Source: Clostridiales bacterium (GTDB lineage: Bacteria > Bacillota > Sulfobacillia > UBA995 > UBA9673). Taken from it: a stretch of 6,859 nucleotides of DNA. The translations under genes were made by a program, and so were the position numbers. The notes beneath the pieces were generated by a model. The model did no database searches and was not told the DNA's origin. It was given only the letters and a program-made list of their open reading frames with translations. Below are positions 1-5,039 of the stretch, piece after piece; within the stretch, counting starts at the first letter, position 1, and each line of letters begins with the position of its first letter. The stretch spans positions 1-6,859 of the forward strand of contig DPMO01000064.1 in the NCBI GenBank assembly GCA_003541445.1, given 5' to 3'.

Positions 1-369
1 TTCGAGCGGGCTCTCGCCGAGGTCGAGCCTCCTCCCGAAGTCGTGCGCAACGAGAGAGGCATGTTCCTCAAGCTCACTGAGGCGCACGTTGACCGCGAGG
101 GAGGCGCGACTGTAAGTCTATATCTCGTGGTTCAACTGGACCGGTCCGGCCGCCAGAAGGAATTCCTCCGACGCGAGTTCGACCTCGAGTCGGCGGCGGA
201 GGACCGACCGGGCTACTGGGTCTTCGTCGATACCGGTGACTCGGTCCGTTACCTGCTACTGAGAATCTGGGTCAAGGCGGCCGACGGGGCCTGGATAAGG
301 GGCATGAGGTTCCATCTCAGTAAGCCGTCAGACGGCTGGCATCTCATCCAGGGAGAGAGTTCGCCATGA
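1..369 (+). CDS. Hypothetical protein, 3' part (5' end outside window)
   Basis: The frame is open from base 1 to the TGA at 367-369, so the gene probably begins upstream. If it starts inside the window, GTG at 43 (108 aa) or ATG at 61 are the candidates, but neither has a good ribosome-binding site. I do not recognise the family. The visible protein alternates short hydrophobic strands (for example VSLYLVVQL and YWVFVDTGDSVRYLLLRIWV) with charged turns, which suggests a small beta-rich domain; there is no membrane segment or signal peptide in the visible part. About 27 of 109 codons from 43 onward end in A or T by hand count. That is biased enough to support coding in this frame, but far softer than pheS and pheT. 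It lies upstream of the pheS promoter and is therefore outside the T-box regulon. No clear terminator follows it. Confidence 0.6.
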   Translation, partial: FERALAEVEPPPEVVRNERGMFLKLTEAHVDREGGATVSLYLVVQLDRSGRQKEFLRREFDLESAAEDRPGYWVFVDTGDSVRYLLLRIWVKAADGAWIRGMRFHLSKPSDGWHLIQGESSP

Positions 370-434
370 TGAGGTGGAGGAGGGATGGACAACGCGCCCG
401 CCGCTCCGTGCGTGCACGTGGGGGATGCGGCCCG

Positions 435-464
435 TTTACCGGCCGCCTCGAACCGTGCTATACT
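435..464 (+). promoter_or_regulatory. Sigma-A-type promoter for the pheS T-box transcript
   Basis: A -35-like TTTACC (435-440, 4 of 6 matches to TTGACA) is separated by 18 bp from a -10 TATACT (459-464, 5 of 6 matches to TATAAT). This A/T-rich hexamer stands out in GC-rich surroundings. Initiation is expected at about 470-472, just before an A run (471-476), which places the start about 20 nt upstream of the base of T-box Stem I. Promoter function is inferred from the match and the position. Confidence 0.7.
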
Positions 465-493
465 GGCACAAAAAACGATGAGCAGACCGCAAA

Positions 494-598
494 GGCGATG
501 ACGGAGACGAGTAGGCCGACCCCCCCGGCCCCAGGGAGGGGCCTCGCCGCGACTGGAAGCGGCCCCGGCCGGGCCCGGCCGAAGTTCACTCCCGAGCC
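494..598 (+). promoter_or_regulatory. T-box Stem I with UUC (Phe) specifier
   Basis: Nested pairings reproduce T-box Stem I. The base is GGC 494-496 with GCC 596-598. GA-type kink-turn nucleotides lie at 497-501 opposite GA 594-595. GGAG 503-506 pairs with CTCC 589-592. The loop-E sequences are AGTA (510-513) facing GAA (581-583), closed by GGCCG 514-518 with CGGCC 576-580. The specifier TTC is at 585-587, followed by the expected purine A588. The distal part carries AGGGAG (533-538) and CTGGAAG (553-559), which resemble the conserved apical motifs that contact the tRNA elbow. UUC is a Phe codon, matching the genes downstream. Confidence 0.85.
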
Positions 599-760
599 GC
601 AGGCTGAAAGCCCGAAGGGCCCGCCGCCGGCGTCGGCGGCCCGGAGGCGCCCGCTGCCGGGCGAGTAGGCCGGGCCGGCTCTCCACCGTTGGCGGGAGAC
701 GGACATCGTCTTGCGGTGTCCGGTCCAGAGTGAGGCTCCGGCACGAGGCCGGGCCTAACC

Positions 761-797
761 AGGGTGGTACCGCGGAAGTGACCGGGCTTCCGTCCCT
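761..797 (+). promoter_or_regulatory. T-box antiterminator
   Basis: The lower helix is AGGG 761-764 with CCCT 794-797. The 7-nt bulge TGGTACC is at 765-771, and its TGGT should pair with the tRNA ACCA 3' end. The upper helix is GCGGAAG 772-778 with CTTCCGT 787-793 (7 bp, the first a G-U). This is the canonical antiterminator geometry, and it shares CTTCCGTCCC with the terminator hairpin. Confidence 0.9.
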
Positions 798-811
798 AGG
801 GGCGGAAGCCT
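784..811 (+). terminator. T-box attenuator terminator hairpin
   Basis: GGCTTCCG (785-792) pairs perfectly with CGGAAGCC (803-810), extended inward by TCC/GGG and outward by a G-U pair, leaving a CTAG loop. It is mutually exclusive with the antiterminator. The following tract, TTCGCGTTTA, is only moderately T-rich, so termination may be weak or may need factors. Confidence 0.8.
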
Positions 812-928
812 TCGCGTTTACAGGGGTCGAACGCGTTCAGAAGACCGTTCAGGGGGCCGCCGCCGAAGGCCCGCCGCCGGAGGCGGGCGGTCCTCGATGT
901 TCGAAGGTTCGGGGGAGGGAAAGAGAGT
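812..928 (+). other. Post-attenuator leader segment and pheS ribosome-binding site
   Basis: This holds no gene. It contains the 10-bp palindrome GAACGCGTTC (829-838), a repeated CGTTCAG (834-840 and 847-853), and two overlapping GC hairpins that cannot form together: GGGCC 854-858 with GGCCC 868-872, and GCCCGCC 869-875 with GGCGGGC 882-888. The ribosome-binding site GGGGGAGGG (911-919) ends 9 nt before the pheS ATG at 929 and fixes that start. Confidence 0.6.
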
Positions 929-2005
929 ATGGCCGAATTGAGCTACGAAGGACTCCTGAGGCGGCTCGAGGAGGCCGACGCCCGCGCCCGTGAGGCGGTG
1001 GCCCGGGCCCGGAGCAGGCCCGAACTGGAGGAGGTGCGCGTCCGCTTCCTCGGCCGCGGCGGGGAGATCACGCAGGTCCTGCGCAGCCTGGGGCGGGTGG
1101 AGCCCCAGCGGCGGCCGGAGCTCGGGAGGCGGGCGAACGAGGTCCGGGAGGCGGTCGAGGCCCTCATCCGAGAGCGGGCCGAGGCGTTCGAGGAGGCCGA
1201 GACCGAGCGGCGCCTCCAGGCCGAACGGGTGGACATAACCCTGCCGGGGACCGTCCCCCTTCCGGGGACCTACCATCCTCTGACCCTGGTGCAGGCGGAG
1301 ATGGAGCGCATCTTCACCGCGATGGGCTTCGAGGTCGCCGAGGGGCCGGAGGTCGAGACCGACTGGTACAACTTCCAGGCCCTCAACATCCCGCGCGACC
1401 ATCCCGCCCGCGACATGCAGGCCTCCTTCTACTTCACCGAGGACCTCCTTCTCCGCACCCAGACCTCGCCGGTGCAGATCCGCTACATGAGGGCCCACAC
1501 ACCGGCCCTCCCGGTGAAGATCGTCGCTCCCGGCCGGGTTTACCGCCGTGACGACGACGCCACGCACTCGCCCGTCTTCCACCAGCTAGAGGGCCTCCTC
1601 GTGGACGAGGGGGTCACCCTGGGCGACCTCAAGGGGGTCCTCGACGTCTTCGCCCGGGAGATGTTCGGGCCGTCGACGCGCACGCGCTTCCGGCCGAGCT
1701 ATTTCCCCTTCACCGAGCCGAGCGCCGAGGTCGACGTGACGTGCAGTGTCTGCGGCGGAGGCGGCTGCCGGACCTGCGGCGGCACCGGCTGGGTGGAAAT
1801 CCTCGGGGCCGGTATGGTCCACCCGCAGGTCCTCGAGAACGGCGGCTACGACCCCGAGGTCGTCTCAGGCTTCGCCTTCGGCGTGGGTATCGAGCGGGTG
1901 GCGATGATAAGGTACGGCGTCGACGACATCCGCCTGTTCTACAGTGGCGACATCCGCTTCCTCCGTCAGTTCAGGCCGGAGGGGGAGAGGAGGGTTCTGT
2001 CGTGA
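929..2005 (+). CDS. pheS: Phenylalanine--tRNA ligase alpha subunit
   Basis: This cytoplasmic catalytic subunit of alpha2-beta2 phenylalanyl-tRNA synthetase charges tRNA-Phe with phenylalanine using ATP. The 358 aa are close to the usual bacterial size. Residues 1-100 are the charged helical, coiled-coil-like tRNA-binding arm. The class II core follows: HPLTL (116-120); the DWYNFQALNIPRDHPARDMQ block (145-164); RTQTSPVQ (176-183); motif 2, RVYRRDDDATHSPVFHQLEG (203-222); and motif 3, GFAFGVGIER (314-323). Ala316 matches E. coli PheS Ala294, the residue that shapes the Phe pocket. Before ILGAGMVHP (291-299) lies a four-cysteine knuckle, C272-x2-C-x4-C-x2-C283, absent from E. coli PheS and probably metal-binding. 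ATG 929 is supported by a strong upstream ribosome-binding site. The gene ends inside the pheT start (GTGA overlap), is regulated by the T-box leader, and its codons are almost all G/C-ending. Confidence 0.98.
   Translation: MAELSYEGLLRRLEEADARAREAVARARSRPELEEVRVRFLGRGGEITQVLRSLGRVEPQRRPELGRRANEVREAVEALIRERAEAFEEAETERRLQAERVDITLPGTVPLPGTYHPLTLVQAEMERIFTAMGFEVAEGPEVETDWYNFQALNIPRDHPARDMQASFYFTEDLLLRTQTSPVQIRYMRAHTPALPVKIVAPGRVYRRDDDATHSPVFHQLEGLLVDEGVTLGDLKGVLDVFAREMFGPSTRTRFRPSYFPFTEPSAEVDVTCSVCGGGGCRTCGGTGWVEILGAGMVHPQVLENGGYDPEVVSGFAFGVGIERVAMIRYGVDDIRLFYSGDIRFLRQFRPEGERRVLS
1988..1993 (+). promoter_or_regulatory. Ribosome-binding site that sets the pheT GTG start
   Basis: A perfect AGGAGG lies 8 nt upstream of GTG 2002, inside the last codons of pheS. 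It decides the pheT start in a frame that is open much further upstream (to 1741), where the translation does not resemble any PheT. Confidence 0.85.
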
Positions 2006-4461
2006 GGGTCCCTCTTTCGTGGCTTCGGGACTATGTCGACTGGCCGTGGGAGCCCGGGGAACTCGCCGAGCGGCTGACCATGGCCGGGGTGAACGTCGAG
2101 GCCGTCGAGGAGCTCGGGGCCGGGGTCCGCGGGATCGTGGTCGCCCGGGTCGAGAAGGTCGAGCCCCACCCGCGGGGCGGGGGCCTGTGGGTGGTCGAGG
2201 TCGACGCCGGCAGCGGCCGCACGCGACGGGTCGTGGCGGGCGTGGCCAACATGCGGCCCGGTGACACCGTCCCCTACGCGCCGCCGGGGAGCACCCTCCC
2301 CGGCGGATGGGAGATCGGCGTCCGGCGGGTACGCGGGGTGGAGTCGGAGGGGATGCTCCTCGCCCTCTCCGAGCTCGTCCTCGGCGAGAAGCCGCGGGAG
2401 GGTGAGGGAATCCTGGTCCTCGGCCGCGAGGCCGTGCCGGGGTCGGACGCGGCGGAGCTCCTGGGGCTCCCGGAGAGGGTCCTGGAGCTCGACCTCACCC
2501 CGAACTACGCGACCTTCTGCCAGAGCCTCATCGGCGTGGCCCGGGAGGTGGCCGCCCTGACCAGAGCCGGACCGGCCGGCGTGAAGCGGCCCGACCCCTA
2601 CGGGGCCCTGAGCCCGTCAGGGCCGGAGGCGGCTGAGCTGGCCCGGGTCACCATCCGGGACCCCGACCTCTGCCGGCGCTACGTGGCCAGGGTCATATCA
2701 GGGGTGAGGCTGGGCCCCTCCCCGTGGTGGCTCCAGCTCAGGGTCCTGGCCGCGGGGATGCGTCCCATCAACAACATCGTGGACGCCACCAACTACGTCA
2801 TGCTCGAGTACGGCCAGCCGCTCCACGCCTTCGACATGGCCCGGCTGAGGGGCCGGCACGTCGTCGTCCGGCGGGCCTCTGAAGGCGAGGTCATCGTCAC
2901 CCTCGACGGGGTCAGGCGGACCCTCGAGGCCGACATGCTCGTCATCGCCGACGAGGAGCGGCCTGTGGCCGTGGCCGGGGTGATGGGAGGGGAGGACAGC
3001 GAGGTCGGACCGGGCACGACGGACATCCTCCTCGAGTCGGCCCACTTCGACCCGAAGTCGGTCAGGCGGACCTCGACGAGGCTCGGCCTCACCTCCGAGG
3101 CGTCGAGCCGCTTCGAGAAGGGGGCCGACCCCGAGGCGGTCGACCCGGCCTCGGCGAGGGCGGCGGCCCTCATCGCCGAGCTGGCCGGGGGGACGGTCGC
3201 CCCGGGCTCGGTCGACGTCTACCCGCGGCCGCTGGAGCCGGTGGAGGTCGAACTCAGGCCTCACCGGGTGTCGGCCCTCCTCGGGGTCGACATCACCCCG
3301 GACGAGACCGCGTCACTCCTTCACCTCCTCGGCTTCAGGTGCCGGCCCCTCCCCGCGAGGGGGAAGGACGTCCTCTCGGTCACGGTCCCGTCCTGGCGCG
3401 CCGACGTCTCCGCGGAGGCCGACCTCATCGAGGAGGTGGCCAGGCTCTACGGCTACGGCCGTATCCCGCCGACCCTGCCCCGCGGGGTGACGACGGTCGG
3501 CCGGCGGTCCCCCACGAGGCGGCTGGCCGACCGGGCCAAGGCGGCCATGGTCCACCTCGGCTTCACGGAGACGGTGTCCTTCTCCCTCGTCGACCCGGAG
3601 ACGGTCGGCCTTTTGAGCCCGGTCGACGTCAAGCCCCTGACACTGGCCAACCCCCTCTCGGCCAACCAGTCGGTCATGCGTACGGGCCTGCTCGGCGGCC
3701 TCGTGGAGGCGGTCGAGAGGAACCTGAGCCGGGCCGAGCGGGTCCTGAGGCTCTTCGAGCTGGGCGCCGTCTACTGGCCCCGCGGCGGGCCGGACGGGGG
3801 CGAAGAGGACCTCCCTGAGGAGAGGCCCTTCCTGGCCGCCGTGGCCGTCGGCCGGACCCCGGAGGGGGTCGGTCCGCTGGCAGGCTGGGAGCCGGACTTC
3901 TTCTACATGAAGGGCGTCCTCTCGGCCGTCCTCTGGGAGCTCGGCGTCGCCGGCTGGGACCTTGAGCGGACGGAGGACCGGAGGCTCCATCCCGGCCGGA
4001 GCGCGGCCGTCGTCGTGGAAGGTCAGGACGGCGAGGCCGTCGAACTGGGAGTGATTGGTGAGCTCGACCCGCGCGTCCTGAAGGCCTACGACGTCGAGGA
4101 GCGTGTGACAGCCCTCGAGCTCGACGTCGTCAGACTCCTCGAGGCTTCGCGGGCCGCCGTCAGGTTCCGGAGTCTTCCGAGGCACCCCGCCGTCTCCCGG
4201 GACGTGGCGGTGGTCCTGCCGGAGGAGGTCGAGGCCGGGCGTATCGAGGAGGTCATCCGCCGGTCGGCAGGGGCCCTCTGCGCCGGGGTCAGGCTCTTCG
4301 ACGTCTACCGCGGCGACCCGGTGCCCCCCGGGCACCGCTCCACGGCCTGGCGGGTGGTCTACCGGGCTCCCGACCGGAGTCTCACCGACGCCGAGGTGGA
4401 CGAGGTCCACGGCCGGGTGAGGGAGGCTCTCCGCGAGGAGCTGGGGGCCTCGCTCCGTTAG
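2002..4461 (+). CDS. pheT: Phenylalanine--tRNA ligase beta subunit
   Basis: The beta subunit of phenylalanyl-tRNA synthetase binds tRNA-Phe and hydrolyses mischarged Tyr-tRNA-Phe. From GTG 2002 it has 819 aa, close to the B. subtilis size. The N-terminus MRVPLSWLRDYV is typical of the family. The EMAP/OB-fold tRNA-binding domain spans about 40-150 (VVAGVANMRPGDTVPYA, then RGVESEGMLLALSEL). The B3/B4 editing region spans about 215-385, with INNIVDATNYVMLEYGQPLH (256-275) and SEASSRFEKGADPE (365-378). The B5 domain spans about 410-485, ending in SWRADVSAEADLIEEVARLY (464-483). The catalytic-like core covers about 495-710, and the FDX-ACB anticodon-binding domain about 722-818 (RFRSLPRHPAVSRDVAVV; LFDVY). 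It is coupled to pheS by a 4-nt overlap. One oddity is that the usual HPNADKL-type OB-fold motif reads HPRGGGL (56-62). No frameshift is visible. Confidence 0.98.
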   Translation: MRVPLSWLRDYVDWPWEPGELAERLTMAGVNVEAVEELGAGVRGIVVARVEKVEPHPRGGGLWVVEVDAGSGRTRRVVAGVANMRPGDTVPYAPPGSTLPGGWEIGVRRVRGVESEGMLLALSELVLGEKPREGEGILVLGREAVPGSDAAELLGLPERVLELDLTPNYATFCQSLIGVAREVAALTRAGPAGVKRPDPYGALSPSGPEAAELARVTIRDPDLCRRYVARVISGVRLGPSPWWLQLRVLAAGMRPINNIVDATNYVMLEYGQPLHAFDMARLRGRHVVVRRASEGEVIVTLDGVRRTLEADMLVIADEERPVAVAGVMGGEDSEVGPGTTDILLESAHFDPKSVRRTSTRLGLTSEASSRFEKGADPEAVDPASARAAALIAELAGGTVAPGSVDVYPRPLEPVEVELRPHRVSALLGVDITPDETASLLHLLGFRCRPLPARGKDVLSVTVPSWRADVSAEADLIEEVARLYGYGRIPPTLPRGVTTVGRRSPTRRLADRAKAAMVHLGFTETVSFSLVDPETVGLLSPVDVKPLTLANPLSANQSVMRTGLLGGLVEAVERNLSRAERVLRLFELGAVYWPRGGPDGGEEDLPEERPFLAAVAVGRTPEGVGPLAGWEPDFFYMKGVLSAVLWELGVAGWDLERTEDRRLHPGRSAAVVVEGQDGEAVELGVIGELDPRVLKAYDVEERVTALELDVVRLLEASRAAVRFRSLPRHPAVSRDVAVVLPEEVEAGRIEEVIRRSAGALCAGVRLFDVYRGDPVPPGHRSTAWRVVYRAPDRSLTDAEVDEVHGRVREALREELGASLR

Positions 4462-4586
4462 GCCGCCGGCCGGCACGTCCGTCCGGTGGCAGGGACGGCC
4501 GGTGGTCGGTAGGGCCGGTGGCTGACACGCCCCGCCGGCCGGGACGGCTGGCCCGGCGCCCGGGGCCCGGACATGGAGGGGTTTCC
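4462..4586 (+). other. pheT-zapA spacer, no gene or clear terminator
   Basis: These 125 nt of extremely GC-rich sequence contain one 6-bp hairpin (CCGTCC 4479-4484 with GGACGG 4493-4498, 8-nt loop, no T tract) and a repeated GGCCGGTGG (4498-4506 and 4514-4522). I see no -10/-35 pair. Read-through from pheT is therefore likely. The zapA ribosome-binding site GGAGGGG is at 4575-4581. Confidence 0.45.
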
Positions 4587-5039
4587 GTGGAGGAGAAGAC
4601 GGTGAGGGTCACCGCCCGGATCATGGGTGAGGAGTACACCATCCGCGGGCGCGCCCCCCGGGAGCACATCGAACGGGTGGCCAAGTACGTGGACGAGCGG
4701 ATGCTGGAGATAGCCGAGGCCTACCCCAAGCTGGGGACCTCGCGCGTGGCCGTCCTGGCCGCCATCAACATGGCCGACGAGCTCTTCAAGCTCAGGGAGC
4801 AGTACGAGCAGCTCACCCAGCTCCTGGAGGAGGAGTGGAGCCAGCGGCACGGGGCGGGGGCGGCCCGGGAGACGGCCGCGGCCGGTGACCGGCGGGACGA
4901 AGGCGAGGTCCCGGGCGGTGAGGGAGTCGGTGTCTCCTCGGGGCGACTCTTCACCGGCGACGCCCTGACCCGGCCCCCGGCCGGCTCCGGCGCCGCCTCC
5001 GGTACGGCCGGAGAGCCACCCGAAGATGAGGACCGGTAA
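4587..5039 (+). CDS. zapA: Cell division protein ZapA with C-terminal extension
   Basis: ZapA is a small cytosolic protein that bundles and stabilises FtsZ filaments at the division ring. Residues 1-85 match the family: a short beta-rich start (EEKTVRVTARIMGEEYTIRG), then YVDERMLEIAEAYP, then the conserved helix RVAVLAAINMADELFKLREQ, then a coiled-coil helix (YEQLTQLLEEEW). About 65 residues follow that are rich in Gly, Ala, Pro, Glu and Arg, with no recognisable fold; typical ZapA proteins are about 80-110 aa, this one 150. GTG 4587 is preferred because GGAGGGG lies just upstream (4575-4581) and the family homology begins there. An in-frame GTG at 4518 would add a non-conserved RPG-rich leader. 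The 3' end overlaps polX by 14 nt. Its position between pheT and polX matches the Bacillota gene order and strengthens the call. Confidence 0.9.
   Translation: MEEKTVRVTARIMGEEYTIRGRAPREHIERVAKYVDERMLEIAEAYPKLGTSRVAVLAAINMADELFKLREQYEQLTQLLEEEWSQRHGAGAARETAAAGDRRDEGEVPGGEGVGVSSGRLFTGDALTRPPAGSGAASGTAGEPPEDEDR

Larger units (their letters stand above)
471..811 (+). promoter_or_regulatory. Phe-responsive T-box riboswitch leader of pheST
   Basis: T-box RNAs sense the charging of a specific tRNA and control transcription read-through. The diagnostic sequence AGGGTGGTACCGCG is present exactly at 761-774. Upstream, the RNA folds like a T-box Stem I (see the separate entry), with a UUC specifier that pairs with the GAA anticodon of tRNA-Phe. 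Between Stem I and the T-box I see GC hairpins: 648-663 (CGCCCG, loop CTGC), followed by a second AGTA at 664-667; 701-721 (8 bp, loop TCTTG); and 733-756 (9 bp with one bulged T, probably Stem III). CCAGAGTGAGG at 725-735 resembles the conserved F box of the Stem IIA/B region. The antiterminator and terminator follow the T-box. Uncharged tRNA-Phe should stabilise the antiterminator and let polymerase enter pheS. Helix assignments between 600 and 760 are tentative. Confidence 0.93.

Noticed and set aside
366..668. 100-aa + strand reading frame whose ATG overlaps the upstream TGA
   Set aside because: It has an ATGA overlap and a weak upstream GGGAGAG, but it runs through the promoter and Stem I, lacks the codon bias of the real genes, and its product looks random and Arg/Pro-rich.
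818..1582. 254-aa minus-strand reading frame over the pheS 5' part
   Set aside because: It is antisense to conserved PheS sequence and to the pheS leader, with no ribosome-binding site or motif support.
1741..2001. Upstream extension of the pheT frame
   Set aside because: The extra 87 residues are an Arg-rich shadow of pheS. PheT homology starts at GTG 2002, which has a perfect AGGAGG in front.
3313..4476. 387-aa minus-strand reading frame opposite pheT
   Set aside because: It is antisense to a clearly conserved gene and is a typical GC-rich shadow frame, with no recognisable motifs.
4479..4498. Hairpin after pheT considered as an intrinsic terminator
   Set aside because: It is only 6 bp with an 8-nt loop and no T tract, and many such pairings arise by chance at this GC content.
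4518..4586. Alternative upstream GTG start for zapA
   Set aside because: The added 23 residues are Arg/Pro/Gly-rich and not ZapA-like. The ribosome-binding site at 4575-4581 points to GTG 4587.
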